Positions 1-12,745 of a stretch of 64,000 nt of DNA are shown one piece after another (the first letter of the stretch is position 1; every line of letters starts with the position of its first letter). Source of the stretch: Ophthalmolycus amberensis (lineage: Eukaryota; Chordata; Actinopteri; Perciformes; Zoarcidae); the NCBI GenBank assembly GCA_024529925.1, contig JAFEUB010001576.1:42501-106500 (forward strand), in the 5' to 3' direction. The position numbers were made by a program, and so were the translations under genes. Under the pieces are notes generated by a model. It searched no databases. It was given only the letters and a program-made list of their open reading frames with translations, and was not told the origin of the DNA.

Positions 1-39
<39 letters not shown>
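1..39. repeat. (CA)n microsatellite
   Basis: A CA dinucleotide run opens the window. The sequence from 40 to 258 holds no recognisable exon; it is intronic to the kinase gene that follows, and contains a short GGA-rich tract at about 196-222. Confidence 0.9.
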
Positions 40-41
<2 letters not shown>

Positions 42-258
42 CCCTTTGAGTGGTGATGAAGACGAGGCAGCAGTGTTTTGGTCCGTTGGGACTTTTTCAC
101 GGTTGAAAATTGCTGAGTCAGCACCAACGCTGTAACGACCAATCAGATGTGCTCAGATGAAAGCTGGAGTTCCTGCAGGCTTTTCATGGGAGTGAGGAGG
201 AGGAGGAGGAGGAGGAGGAGTTGTGGAGCTGAAAATAATAAATCTTTCTCTCCTGCAG

Positions 259-3200
259 GAGCTGCAGGTGAAGGATGAAGATGAAGGACCAGTCGTCGTC
301 CTCAGTAGAAACAGGTGAGAACAGTTCAGCGCATCAACCACATAATCAGACTCTTCTTCTCTGGTATTTGACGTCTGGATGACGTCGCTCATCATCGCCA
401 CCTGCTGGCCGGTGAGCGTTGTCATGTTCTCTTGTGTGGACGCTTTATGTTTATGTGTGCGTTCATGTGTTCAGTACCAGCTGGTTTGAGAGCTGCAGTG
501 TGTTTGAGTGTGAATAATTTATCACTCCTCTCTGGGGGGGGGGGCTGATGAAAATTTAAAGACGCTGCATTCAAGCACTTTAGAATATTTGCTAACGGTG
601 ACGAAAATGCAGGTTTTCAAATGGACGGCTGACATTTCAACTGAATGTCCTGAGCTCAGGTCATCGCCATGTTTTCTTCTTCTACGGTCTCAATGTGTTG
701 ACCTCTGACCTCCATCCTCCTCTCTGAGGGTCACACTGTGGTTTACTCTCACAACACAAAGATTAACTGAGACTGGAGCTCTTTGTTTTGTCTCCGTTCA
801 AACGCCTGTTCACTCTCTTTGTATCTATTTCAGTGTAAAAGACTTCACGTTGCGGCCCGGCTGTCCTCACGAAGACCCCGAAGACCCTCTCACTCAGGTG
901 TGTCCTTTAACCTGTCCTGGGGTACATCCCAAGTCTCTTAATGTCATCCCCGTTTCCCTCACTTGCGTCCTTTCCTTGCGTCTTAGTCCCTCCCACCAGG
1001 GATGCATGGAGGAAACCATGCGAGGAGAGAGGAACGAGGAAATATGTTTTAGGAGACATGAGACGTCCTTTCCTCAGAAGCGTCACGTGAAGCGACGTCT
1101 GTTTCTGATGACGGAGGATCAGCTGATCACAGCTGATCAGCTGTCAGTCGGCTTTAGCAGCTGGAGAGACTTTAGAGAAGTTAGTGTCTGTTCACATGAT
1201 CACTGTACTTAATAACAGTAACTAATAACACTAATAACTAATAAAGACACACAGTGATCACCACTGTAGAGTGTTTCTCTCTGTAGTCCGTTAACAAACT
1301 GTGTTCTGTTTATAAGCTCAGGATCCATTTCTACCGGCGGGATGCGATCGTCTTATTGATGAAGTATTTGCGTCTGTACGTTTTTAAATTCCCTAACCTG
1401 AACAATGAGGGGGCGTGTCGGCCGTTAAAACACTTCCTGGAATTCTGTTCTCGTGGGTCCTCCTCACGGCTCCTCAGAGCAGAAATAAGAGCTTTGGGAC
1501 GCTCGTCAATATGGCGGAGCAGAACAACTTCCTGTTCGATCGAGGATCGAGGAGCGAGGAGCGAGGAAACGACAATTAAGAGACTTGGGATGTACCCAGA
1601 GACTCTCCTTCCGTCTGTTTGTCAGGATCGTTTCTACCTGTCAGAACGTCTCATGTCTGCCCCTCCCCTTTCAGGATGGACACCCGCCCCCTAATGATGA
1701 TCACCATGGAAACCAGGGTACCATAATGCATAGTCCTCCTGCTAAACCTGTTCTTTACCTGCAACACCTGTTAACTTCACTTCAACCGTCTCCTGTCTCG
1801 TTGTAGGACACGTCTCGTCCTCCTCCGATCAGCAGTCTGCAGCACCTCCTGCTGTTCAGCACACGAAGGACAAGAAAGATCCTCCAGTGAGACAAACTAC
1901 CATTTCTCCTTCTGACATGTTGGACTACTTCAGGTTAGATCAGGTTAGATCAGGTGAGATCAGGTCAGGTGAGATCAGGTCAGTCAGGTTAGATCAGGTC
2001 AGGTTAGATCAGGTCAGTCAGGTTAGATCAGGTCAGGTTAGATCAGGTCAGGTTAGCTCAGGTCAGGATAGATCAGGTCAGGATAGATCAGGTCAGGATA
2101 GATCAGGTCAGGTTAGATCAGGTCAGGTTAGATCAGGTCAGTCAGGTTAGATCAGGTCAGGTTAGATCAGGTCAGGTTAGATCAGGTCAGGTTAGATCAG
2201 GTCAGTCAGGTTAGATCAGGTCAGGTTAGATCAGGTTAGATCAGGTCAGGTTAGATCAGGTCAGGTTAGATCAGGTCAGGTTAGCTCAGGTCAGGTTAGA
2301 TCAGGTCAGGTTAGATCAGGTCAGTCAGGTTAGATCAGGTCAGGTGAGATCAGGTTAGATCAGGTCAGGTTAGATCAGGTCAGGTTAGATCAGGTCAGGT
2401 GAGATCAGGTTATTATAGCCCTAAAGATGACCTGGATTGAAAAGACAGGTTCAGTTGTATCTCGCCATCATTTCTGAGTTTTTAAATCTTCTGTGACGGC
2501 ATGTTGCAAAGTGACTAACTATGAACAGTGTGGTTTAATGTGAGACTTCTTCACCTGAGTTTACACCTGAGAACACCTTTGGTTTTATTGATTAACTTGT
2601 GTTCTGTCATTGACCATCTCTTCATCAGATACCTGTTAGCAACGGACTTCCACCTACACCTAAAGTCCACGTAAGTCCTCAATACAGAGTGGTGGTAGTT
2701 AGGTAGTGTATTCATGTGTTAGTAAGTGTGAGTGGGTGTATTCATGTGTTAGTTAGTGTGAGTGGGTGTATTCATGTGTTAGTTAGTTAGTGTGAGTGGG
2801 TGTATTCATGTGTTAGTTAGTGTGAGTGGGTGTATTCATGTGTTAGTAAGTTAGTGTATTCATGTGTTAGTAAGTTAGTGTATTCATGTGTTAGTTAGTG
2901 TGAGTGGGTGTATTCATGTGTTAGTTAGTGTGAGTGGGTGTATTCATGTGTTAGTTAGTGTGAGTGGGTGTATTCATGTGTTAGTTAGTGTGAGTGGGTG
3001 TATTCATGTGTTAGTTAGGGTGAGTGGGTGTATTCATGTGTTAGTTAGTGTGAGTGGGTGTATTCATGTGTTAGTTCGTGTGAGTGGGTGTATTCATGTG
3101 TTAGTTAGTGTGAGTGGGTGTATTCATGTGTTAGTTAGTGTGAGTGGGTGTATTCATGTGTTAGTTAGTTAGTGTGAGTGGGTGTATTCATGTGTTAGTT

Positions 3201-6200
3201 AGTGTGAGTGGGTGTATTCATGTGTTAGTTAGGGTGAGTGGGTGTATTCATGTGTTAGTTAGTTAGTGTGAGTGGGTGTATTCATGTGTTAGTTCGGGTG
3301 AGTGGGTGTATTCATGTGTTAGTGTGAGTGGGTGTATTCATGTGTTAGTTAGTGTGAGTGGGTGTATTCATGTGTTAGTTCGGGTGAGTGGGTGTATTCA
3401 TGTGTTAGTTAGTGTGAGTGGGTGTATTCATGTGTTAGTTAGTGTGAGTGGGTGTATTCATGTGTTAGTTCGGGTGAGTGGGTGTATTCATGTGTTAGTA
3501 AGTTAGTGTATTCATGTGTTAGTAAGTTAGTGTATTCATGTGTTAGTTAGTGTGAGTGGGTGTATTCATGTGTTAGTTAGTGTGAGTGGGTGTATTCATG
3601 TGTTAGTTAGTGTGAGTGGGTGTATTCATGTGTTAGTTAGTGTGAGTGGGTGTATTCATGTGTTAGTTCGGGTGAGTGGGTGTATTCATGTGTTAGTTCG
3701 GGTGAGTGGGTGTATTCACGTGTTAGTAAGTTAGTGTATTCATGTGTTAGTTAGTGTGAGTGGGTGTATTCATGTGTTAGTTAGTTAGTGTGAGTGGGTG
3801 TATTCATGTGTTAGTTAGGGTGAGTGGGTGTATTCATGTGAGTGGGTGGGTGAGAAGGAGAAGAAGTGATGCATCATTGAGGATCACCTGACTGAGTCAC
3901 ACTTTGTTGCCGTTGTTTGTAAGATGGGAGCTTGTTTCTCTAAAGTTTTTAATGGCTGTCCTCTGAGGATTCACTCTGCTGCCTCCTGGATCAACCCGGA
4001 GACCCGAGGTACGTTCTCCTCCGTGACCTCTGACCTCAGTAAACCCTGACATCTGTGACCTAATACTGACAGTACTGTCTCAGTGTGTCAGTACTACAGT
4101 ACTTCTGTCTCAGTGTGTCAGTACTACAGTACTTCTGTCTCAGTGTGTCAGTACTACAGTACTTCTGTCTCAGTGTGTCAGTACTTCTGTCTCAGTGTGT
4201 CAGTACTACAGTACTTCTGTCTCAGTGTGTCAGTACTACAGTACTTCTTGTGTTTGTGTTCTCAGATCAGTATCTGATCTTTGGAGCTGAGGAGGGAATT
4301 TACACTCTGAACCTGAACGAGCTGCATGAGAACTGCATGGAACAGGTGAGACAGGAACCATCAGCCATCACCTCACCTACCTGGTCTACCTGGTTCACCT
4401 CACCTACCTGGTGCACGTGGTCTATCTGACCCAGGATCAGCTGATCGAGGCCCACCGAGAACATATTTCGAAAATTTAGCAACATGCAAGCAATGATCGT
4501 TTTCTCTGGTGTTCATTTTGAGACGTTTAACTAATGATGACCTGTGTATGAGCTTCACTCACAGAATAATATGAATCACTAACGCATGAAATCCCTCCAC
4601 ATATCTATCCACTATACGTATCACATTAACACATTTGAAAGAATAGAACAAAGATTGTTGCTGTAACGATATAATACAATATTAATAACAGAAGTGATAG
4701 TCGTGAGTGAGATCTGAAGACTATAACAGTTTGATAAAGCATCTGGTTTGTTTTTGTGTCTGCAGTTGTTTCCTCGCAGGTGTACCTGGGTTTATGTGAT
4801 GAACAACACTCTGATCTCCATCTCAGGTGAGTCACACAAATACATTAAAATCAAATCTTATTATTATTGCCGTGTTCACATCACTGCAACATGAGACAAA
4901 TTGAAAAAACTGAATTTTATCATGAAATGAGATTTAAAAACTTCAACTGTAAATTCAAAAATTTCAGGGGAAACGTAAACGATAAACATCGTTAGCGAAC
5001 TGAAAAGAAGAAAATTAAATTTTATTTCTCATTTTTATATTTGTATCGTCCCTGTGTGTTAACTGACCCCTGAGTCTTGTCTGCAGGTAAAGCCTCGCAG
5101 CTCTACTGCCACAGTCTGGCTGGTCTGTTTGAACAGACTCGACAGAAACAGAGGATCACCGTTTCCATCTCAACTCGCCGTCTGCCTGACAGCATCCTGC
5201 CCCGGTCAGTTATCCTCACAACACGCTATAAATGGCTTTTATGAATTCATTTAAATGTTGATATTGTTGCCCGGTTGTTTGGGAACAGCGACGTTAATAC
5301 ACAGACGTACAGACACTCGTTGCCGTTTTAGCCCAAAATGGCGGAAGCCCTACCGCAGCGGCATTTAGCAACAGTTGTGAAAAAAACAGCACAGTTTTGT
5401 CTCTTTGCTCCTGTACTCTTAAGTTACTCTTAAGTCAAAAATGTCTTCCAAGCATTGTTTCTCTCTCAACTTCCTCAGTTTAAACTTCTTTCTGATTGTC
5501 TTTTTGTTTTTTTGTGTCCAAGGAGGTTTTCCATCTCCAATAAGATTCCCGATACAAAAGGCTGTCTGAAATGCTGCGTAGGTGAGTCCACTATTTCCCA
5601 TCATGCACCACACACTTTGTGCTCTGTCTCCTGACTAAGCTGACCTGTCTCCCCTCAGGGTCAGACAGACAGACAGACAGACAGGTTTGTGTGTATATGA
5701 GCAGGTCTTACTGAGTTGTCATGTTTTCAAAGTCTGATATCGAGTCAAGTATTACTAAGACATACATAATTCATCTGGAAACAAGAAAGCGCCACAAAAA
5801 GTGAAGGTATTAAAGTTTGGTAGACTATAAAGACCCCCCCCCCCCCCCCCTCTCTCCGTTCAGTGAGAAATCCCTACACTGGTCATAAGTACCTTGGCGG
5901 AGTATTCCAATCAGGTGTGGTCCTGCTGGAGTGGGTGGAGCCTATGCAGAAGTTCATGCTGGTTAAGGTAGGAAATAAATGTCTGAATCAGTCATCCGCA
6001 CTAAGAACACCTTACTCAAGAACATCTTAGCCACAGGGTGAAGGTCTCAGGTGTCCAGGAGGAACTCAGAGGTGAACCACTTTTCTTTCATGTTCAAAGG
6101 AGTCAATTGAGGTTCAGCATCTGGTCAGGGTCCTCCTGGATACACCTGGTCAGGCCCAGAAAACACAAGATGGACTATTTACCCATCAGGTCAGGGAACA

Positions 6201-9200
6201 CCTCAGAGGAGGAGGAGGAGGGGGCGAGAGAAAAGAACATCTGGGCTTCCTGACCAGGTCTGCTACCACCAACCCTGCTACAATTACCACCATGACCCAG
6301 ACCTGGGTCATGGTGGTAATTCTGCTCTGATGAGTTGTATCAACACCCATGAAGCTCTACAATATAGTCAGTATGATGGTAAAGAATCTTACCCAATAAT
6401 AACTATTTACTTGTCTGTCCTCACCAGAGCGTGGACTTCCAGCCTCCGTGTCCTCTGGAGGTATTGGAGTTGCTGGTTGTACCCGAGCAGCCGTACCCTC
6501 TGATCTGTGTTGGTCTGAGCAAAGGAACTAAACCCAACCAGCCCGTCAGCTTCCAGACCCTCGATCCAAACTCCTCCTGCCCCGCCCCACCTGACACAGG
6601 TACAACACCTCCTGTCTCACATACATCTTCTCCAGAATCAGGTACAACTACCCCCAACTTAGGCACAACTCCTCCTGACTTAGGTAGATAAAAGCACTAC
6701 AACTGATTGGATAAAAGCACTACAACTCCTCCTGACTTAGGTATAACTCCTCCTGACTTAGGTAGATAAAAGCATTACAACTGATTGGATAAAAGCACTA
6801 CAACTCCTCCTGACTCAGGTACAACTCCTCCTGACTTAGGTATAACTCCTCCTGACTTAGGTATAACTCCTCCTGACTTAGGTACAACTCCTGACTTAGG
6901 TACAACTCCTCCTGACTTAGGTACAACTCCTCTTGACTCAGGTACAACTCCTCCTGACTTAGGTACAACTCCTCCTGACTTAGGTATAACTCCTCCTGAC
7001 TTAGGTATAACTCCTCCTGACTTAGGTATAACTCCTCCTGACTTAGGTACAACTCCTGACTTAGGTACAACTCCTCCTGACTTAGGTACAACTCCTCTTG
7101 ACTCAGGTACAACTCCTCCTGACTTAGGTATAACTCCTCCTGACTTAGGTATAACTCCTCCTGACTTAGGTACAACTCCTCCTGACTTAGGTACAACTCC
7201 TCCTGACTTAGGTACAACTCCTCCTGACTTAGGTATAACTCCTCCTGACCTAGGTATAACTCCTCCTGACTCAGGTATAACTCCTCCTGACTTAGGTACA
7301 ACTCCTCCTGACTTAGTTATAACTCCTCCTGACTTAGGTACAACTCCTCCTGACTTAGGTATAACTCCTCCTGACTTAGGTATAACTCCTCCTGACTTAG
7401 GTATAACTCCTCCTGACTTAGGTACAACTCCTGACTTAGGTACAACTCCTCCTGACTCAGGTGCAACTCCTCCTGACTTAGGTATAACTCCTCCTGACTT
7501 AGGTATAACTCCTCCTGACTTAGGTACAACTCCTCCTGACTTAGGTACAACTCCTCCTGACTTAGGTACAACTCCTCCTGACTTAGGTATAACTCCTCCT
7601 GACTTAGGTACAACTCCTCCTGACTTAGGTATAACTCCACCTGACTTAGGTATAACTCCTCCTGACTTAGGTATAACTCCTCCTGACTTAGGTGTAACTC
7701 CTCCTGACTTAGGTATAACTCCTCCTGACTTAGGTACAACTCCTCCTGACTTAGGTATAACTCCTCCTGACTTAGGTACAACTCCTCTTGACTCAGGTGC
7801 AACTCCCCCTGACTCAGGTACAACTCCTCCTGACTTAGGTATAACTCCTCCTGACTTAGGTACAACTCCTGACTTAGGTACAACTCCTATTGACTCAGGT
7901 GCAACTCCCCCTGACTCAGGTACAACTCCTCCTGACTTAGGTACAACTCCTCTTGACTCAGGTACAACTCCTATTGACTCAGGTACAACTCCCCCTGACT
8001 CAGGTACAACTCCTCCTGACTTAGGTACAACTCCTGACTTAGGTACAACTCCTCTTGACTCAGGTACAACTCCTATTGACTCAGGTGCAACTCCTCCTGA
8101 CTCAGGTATAACTCCTCGTGACTTAGGTACAACTCCTCCTGACTTAGGTATAACTCCTCCTGACTTAGGTATAACTCCTCCTGACTTAGGTACAACTCCT
8201 CCTGACTTAGGTATAACTCCTCCTGACTTAGGTATAACTCCTCCTGACTTAGGTATAACTCCTCCTGACTTAGGTACAACTCCTCCTGACTTAGGTATAA
8301 CTCCTCCTGACTTAGGTACAACTCCTCCTGACTTAGGTATAACTCCTCCTGACTTAGGTACGACTCCTCCTGACTTAGGTACGACTCCTCCTGACTTAGG
8401 TACGACTCCTCCTGACTTACGTACGACTCCTCCTGACTTACGTACGACTCCTCCTGACTTACGTACGACTCCTCCTGACTTACGTACGACTCCTCCCGAC
8501 TCAGGTACAACTACCCCCAATTTCGGTACAACTCCTCCTGACTCAGGTACAACTACCCCTGACTCAGGTACAACTCCCCCTGGCTTAGGTACAACTCCTC
8601 TTGACTCAGGTACAACTCCCCCTGACTTAGGTACAACTCCTCTTTACTCAGGTACAACTCCTATTGACTCAGGTGCAACTCCCATCTGACAAAGATACAT
8701 GTTCAGGTACAGCTCCTTGTGTCTCATATACAAGTATGCCTGACTAAGTTATACCTGATGACTCAGATACAGTTCCTCTTGACTCAGGTACAACTCCCCT
8801 TGACTCAGGTACAACTCCTCCTGTCTCATATACAACTAAGCCTGACACAGGTATACCTCATGACTCAGGTACAACTCTTCACAGAGTTTGCTACTGTATC
8901 AGCAGCAGTCTAAAGTTTTGGTCTCCTCACAGAAAACCCTCAGAGTTGTGTGATCCACATCACTCAGCTGGAGAGAGACACCGTCCTGGTCTGTCTGGAC
9001 CGTAAGTTCATGAAACTCGATGCTATTGTTTCACTCAATTAAAGATCACTTGGTGAAATGAATGATAAAAGTTTTGTTATGAATGATTACAAACGGTGTC
9101 AGAGCTGTGTTTGTACTTTCTACCTCCTGCAGGTTGTATAAAGATGGTAAACCTTGAGGGGAAGCAGAAGTCCAACAAGAAGCTGTCAGCTGAGCTCACC

Positions 9201-10221
9201 TTCAACTTCCAGATAGAGTCGATCGGTAAACCCTTTATGTCTGCTTCTTTCAACCAGTGAGCCACGGACCACTGCTGAGCCACAGGGTGCCATTCAATGG
9301 GCCATGGACGTTATTCATTCACATGAATTAAAAACATCAAATTAAAATGCATGATTTCAATGACCAGTTACATTTGATTAATTATTCATTTCACCATGTC
9401 AACTACGACACGGCATCAGGTAGAGACAAACGTGTTGTATAACCTGTTAGCTAGCTAACCGTCGCAAAGATGCAGGGACGACAAAAGGGAATGGTTATTG
9501 TTGTTCTTTTGACAAATATATTCATTGAATTGTTCCACACAACATATTAAATGTGACGTGGGAGACGACCCTGTCCCAGGAAAAGCTCCAAAACATGTGG
9601 TGAGGAAATATGACCCTGATTACATTAGACTTGAATTCTCTTTATTTTTTCTCCTTCGTTTGTCATTCTATGTTTTTATGTCGGAAGGTAGTCCTCTGCC
9701 CAGAAGTGGGCCTTAAGTTACAAAAGGTTGAGAGTCCTCATACATGAAAGGTCCTCACAAAACACCTTAGACCACCTTTAAAACCACCTGAACCCATTTC
9801 CAGGTGTGTCCTTATTTTCACTCTCTCCTCCTCTTCCTCAGTGTGTTTACAGGACAGTGTTTTGGCTTTCTGGCGTCACGGCATGCAGGGACGTAACTTC
9901 AGAGCTAACGAGGTAATAATCATCCAATCAGAGAGCAGGAATCCACCCACCTCTCAGCTGTGTGTCATAACTTCTGTTTTTAATATTTATTTTGCAGATT
10001 ACCCAAGAGATCAGTGACATGAGCAGGATGTTCCACCTGCTGGGTTCTGACAGGTGAGACCCCTGACGGTTGACATGGTCTGCTTAGCTTTCTGTTTACC
10101 GGGCTGTCAGCTCACCTGTCTGTCTCTCTGCAGGGTGGTGGTTCTGGAGAGCAGGGCGACAGATAACCCGACTGAACACAGTAACCTGTACATACTTGCT
10201 GGACACGAAAACAGCTACTGA
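259..10221 (+). CDS. map4k2: GCK-I family MAP kinase kinase kinase kinase, 3' half (linker and CNH domain)
   Basis: Seventeen exons join in one frame (446 codons to the stop): 259-314, 834-897, 1675-1717, 1807-1886, 2629-2670, 3924-4008, 4266-4345, 4766-4826, 5087-5204, 5523-5581, 5864-5967, 6428-6599, 8933-9001, 9133-9225, 9842-9912, 9998-10053, 10134-10221. The first part is an acidic/proline-rich linker ending in the SH3-type motif NGLPPTPK. The rest is a complete citron-homology (CNH) domain, starting [16 protein letters not shown] and ending [13 protein letters not shown], the usual end of this family. The kinase domain must lie upstream of the window. MAP4K2/3/5 are Ste20-like kinases that feed JNK signalling; CNH is a protein-binding propeller. 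Paralogue choice is tentative: [12 protein letters not shown] and NEITQEI recall MAP4K2, while [19 protein letters not shown] and GHENSY recall MAP4K3. The two earliest exons are supported mainly by splice sites and phase. Confidence 0.9.
1931..2410 (+). repeat. 15-bp-type minisatellite (agatcaggtcaggtt), kinase intron
   Basis: Tandem array of AGATCAGGTCAGGTT and 10-bp subvariants, starting about 45 bp after the donor of exon 1807-1886. Every unit carries AGGT in the sense orientation of the host gene. It is intronic; the open frame across it is an artefact. Confidence 0.95.
2690..3850 (+). repeat. About 30-bp minisatellite, kinase intron
   Basis: About 38 copies of a unit containing GTGTATTCATGTGTTAG and GTGAGTGG, with 4-bp expansions of the internal TTAG. 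It fills nearly the whole intron between exons 2629-2670 and 3924-4008. The 64-94 aa frames in it only reflect a 30-bp unit without stops. Confidence 0.95.
4076..4250 (+). repeat. 30-bp minisatellite just upstream of a 3' splice site
   Basis: Six copies of a unit including CTGTCTCAGTGTGTCAGTAC. It ends about 15 bp before the acceptor of exon 4266-4345 (TGTTCTCAG). Each unit holds a TCTCAG acceptor-like motif, but no exon sequence is duplicated. Confidence 0.9.
6282..6321. other. Near-perfect palindrome, 19-bp arms, 2-nt centre
   Basis: Arms 6282-6300 and 6303-6321 are exact reverse complements (left arm AATTACCACCATGACCCAG) separated by AC. It lies in the kinase intron 5968-6427 and would form a strong hairpin or cruciform. 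No transposon ends were recognised around it. Confidence 0.95.
6604..8690 (+). repeat. 21-bp minisatellite derived from a 5' splice junction (about 100 copies)
   Basis: The unit reads CCTGACTTAG then GTACAACTCCT. The authentic junction of exon 6428-6599 reads CCTGACACAG then GTACAACACCT, so the array repeats the exon end plus its donor. Variants include AGGTATAAC, 18-bp units and, near the 3' end, ACGTACGAC. The unit length is a multiple of three and contains no stop in four frames, which explains frames of up to 634 codons on both strands; these are not genes. A degenerate tail of related units runs to about 8880. Confidence 0.95.
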
Positions 10222-10489
10222 GATCAGGCAACAGTTTGAATCCAGACCAAACCAATTAAAACAGTTGAAACCAGGACCAAAGCGGGGCAAAACCAGATCC
10301 AAACAAGGACCACACCAGAACTAAATCAGTTAAAACGGATACAACCAGGACCAAATCAGCCTAAACAAGGACTAAACCAATTGAAATAGTTAAAACCAGG
10401 ACCAACCCGGTACCAAACTAGTTCCAATAAAGTTCTAAACCAGGACTGGGTTCCTGAATTACAGCGGTTCTGCTACCTTACCATCGTAT

Positions 10490-11130
10490 TTCTAAAGACC
10501 CAGATCTGATATAGACCTGAGGACAAGAGACCATATCTGAAATAGACCTGAGGACAAGAGACCAGATCTGATATAGACCTGAGGATAAGAGACCAGATCT
10601 GATACAGACCTGAGGATAAGAGACCAGATCTGATATAGACCTGAGGATAAGAGACCAGATCTGATACAGACCTGAGGATAAGAGACCAGATCTGATATAG
10701 ACCTGAGGACAATAGACCAGATCTGATATAGACCCGGGGATAAGAGACCAGATCTGAAATAGACCCGAGGATAAGAGACCAGATCTGAAATAGACCCGAG
10801 GACAAGAGACCAGATCTGAAATAGACCTGAGGACAAGAGACCAGATCTGATACAGACCTGAGGACAAGAGACCAGATCTGACATAGACCCGAGGACAAGA
10901 GACCAGATCTGATACAGACCCGAGGACAAGAGACCAGATCTGATGTAGACCTGAGGACAAGAGACCAGATCTGACATAGACCTGAGGACAAGAGACCAGA
11001 TCTGATATAGACCTGAGGACAAGAGACCAGATCTGATACAGACCTGAGGACAAGAGACCAGATCTGATACAGACCTGAGGACAAGAGACCAGATCTGATA
11101 TAGACCTGAGGATAAGAGACCAGATCTGAA
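10490..11130 (+). repeat. About 31-bp minisatellite in the 3' UTR of the kinase gene
   Basis: About 20 copies of a unit containing GACCAGATCTGATATAGACC, between the stop codon at 10221 and the poly(A) signal at 11373, so it should be transcribed into mRNA. The stretch 10222-10480 before it has loosely repeated AAACCAGGACCAAA motifs. Confidence 0.95.
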
Positions 11131-11372
11131 ATAGTAAATAGTAAGTAAAGGCGTGTAGCCTGTCTCTTATTATATTTTATTCTGAATATTCATACAATCT
11201 GAATATGAATAAGTCACTCTCACCTGTTACAGGTCTGTCACACCTGTGCGCTGAACGATGAGCTGAATCACGTTACTGAGAACAATCACTCTCATAGTTA
11301 TGAATGTTCACACGTCTGCTTTTACGTTTCACATTTTGTAAATCTTTTTGTTATGCTGTGTAAATACTGTAA

Positions 11373-11378
11373 AATAAA
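11373..11378 (+). promoter_or_regulatory. Poly(A) signal AATAAA of the kinase gene
   Basis: Canonical AATAAA about 1.15 kb after the stop, followed by a T/G-rich stretch. It is the first strong signal downstream of the 3' UTR array. Confidence 0.7.
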
Positions 11379-11399
11379 TCTTTTTGTACACTGCGTCAT

Positions 11400-12230
11400 G
11401 TTTCATTCACGAGGTCTTTACTGCTCTCTCAGTGGTTGCTATGGTTACCACGGTGTCACGTGGATGTAATTCATTCATAAACCTGAAGGTGGCGACAAAG
11501 ACACAATCAGAAACACTGCATTCACTTTAGTCACACTTCTTTAAAAACAATCAAATATTAAATTCCAATTGTGTTTGAATCTGTTTGTATTGAATCAGCT
11601 TCATGTTAACGTTGTTTTTTATAAAATGTTAAAATAATATTTTACAGTAACACGTGTTGTAGAACAGTAAATTGATCCTCTTTATCTGTAAATACCATTT
11701 GTTTGAGTTTTCACAGAAATGTAAAGAAATAAGCTCCGATTCTTCTTCTGATTCATGAAATAATAATTTAAATGTCATTTCCACAGACTTTAGTTTATCA
11801 GCTGTAAAATGTATATGTATATATTTGTATACATATAGGTTCAGGTTCAGGTTACTTTTATTTGTACCCGTAGGTAGACTTGGTTTACAATAGAGGACGA
11901 GGCATCAACACAGACAACAAGACCATATATAATATATATATATTATATTTATATATATTATATTTATATATATTATGTATTTAGTATAATAAGTATTTTC
12001 ATACCAGGGGAAATCATTTAAATGATTTTCTCCATCACTTGTTTGAATCATTCTGGTTTGGATTTAAGATTAGAATAATAAAGATTATTTAAAATAATAC
12101 TTGTAATAAATAATACAGATACTTGTCTTCTGGAACGTAACAATAAAAATAAACGAAAATATTAATAAATCAGAATTTTTGAAATGCAACAGGATATGCA
12201 AACTTTTATTTTGAAGTGTCCTAAACGTGG
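11400..12230. other. Intergenic, AT-rich, no gene seen
   Basis: Spacer between the kinase gene and the SOUL gene. It contains short TA-rich tracts (about 11815-11840 and 11925-11985) and no convincing coding or RNA feature. Confidence 0.6.
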
Positions 12231-12308
12231 AGTGTACCGGAAACGGAAGAAGAAGAAGCTCCGGTTGTGTTGTTGTGATTGTCGGAGAATCAGCGGATCA
12301 CCATCCAG
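12230..12308 (+). other. Probable noncoding first exon and promoter of the SOUL gene
   Basis: A short GC-richer segment carries the ETS-like motif ACCGGAAACGGAAG and ends in a consensus donor (CATCCAG then GTGAGATAA at 12309). The first coding exon begins 2 nt before its ATG at a separate acceptor, so an upstream untranslated exon is required and this is the best candidate. The start is approximate. Confidence 0.5.
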
Positions 12309-12544
12309 GTGAGATAAACACCTTCTGACCCGGGTTATAACACGAGCTAACCATGCTAACCATGCTAACCTGGTTGACGTAGCTTCTGTCCCGGAACTGA
12401 ACCGGTTTAAAGCCTCTTTATAAACACCAGGACGAGACGACTGACGTGTGATGTAATATATTTAAATAAAGCGAGTCCACACCCTCGAGACCGGTTAGGT
12501 GTTCTTAGTGGACTAAAGAAGTCCACCTCCTCTAGGGGGCGCTG

Positions 12545-12699
12545 ATGAGACCTGGTGCTAATAAATAAATATATATATATACAGTATATATATATGTATA
12601 AATATATATCCCGTATATAAATATATGTGTGTGTGTGTATATATATATATATGTGTGTATATATATATGTGTGTATATATATATATGTGTGTATATATA

Positions 12700-12740
<41 letters not shown>

Positions 12741-12745
12741 GTGTA
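12545..12745. repeat. TA/TG microsatellite
   Basis: Alternating purine-pyrimidine tract of TATATA and GTGTGT blocks in intron 1 of the SOUL gene. Tyr/Ile-rich frames over it are artefacts. Confidence 0.95.

Noticed and set aside
153..425. 90-codon minus-strand frame with a poly-Pro run
   Set aside because: Caused by a GGA-rich microsatellite opposite the kinase gene.
6785..8689. A 634-codon frame (and a 581-codon frame on the other strand)
   Set aside because: Both are pure translations of the 21-bp minisatellite, whose length is a multiple of three and lacks stops; the region is an intron with matching exon phases on both sides.
10473..11084. Three overlapping about 200-codon minus-strand frames
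   Set aside because: 31-bp array read in all frames; located in the 3' UTR of the kinase gene.
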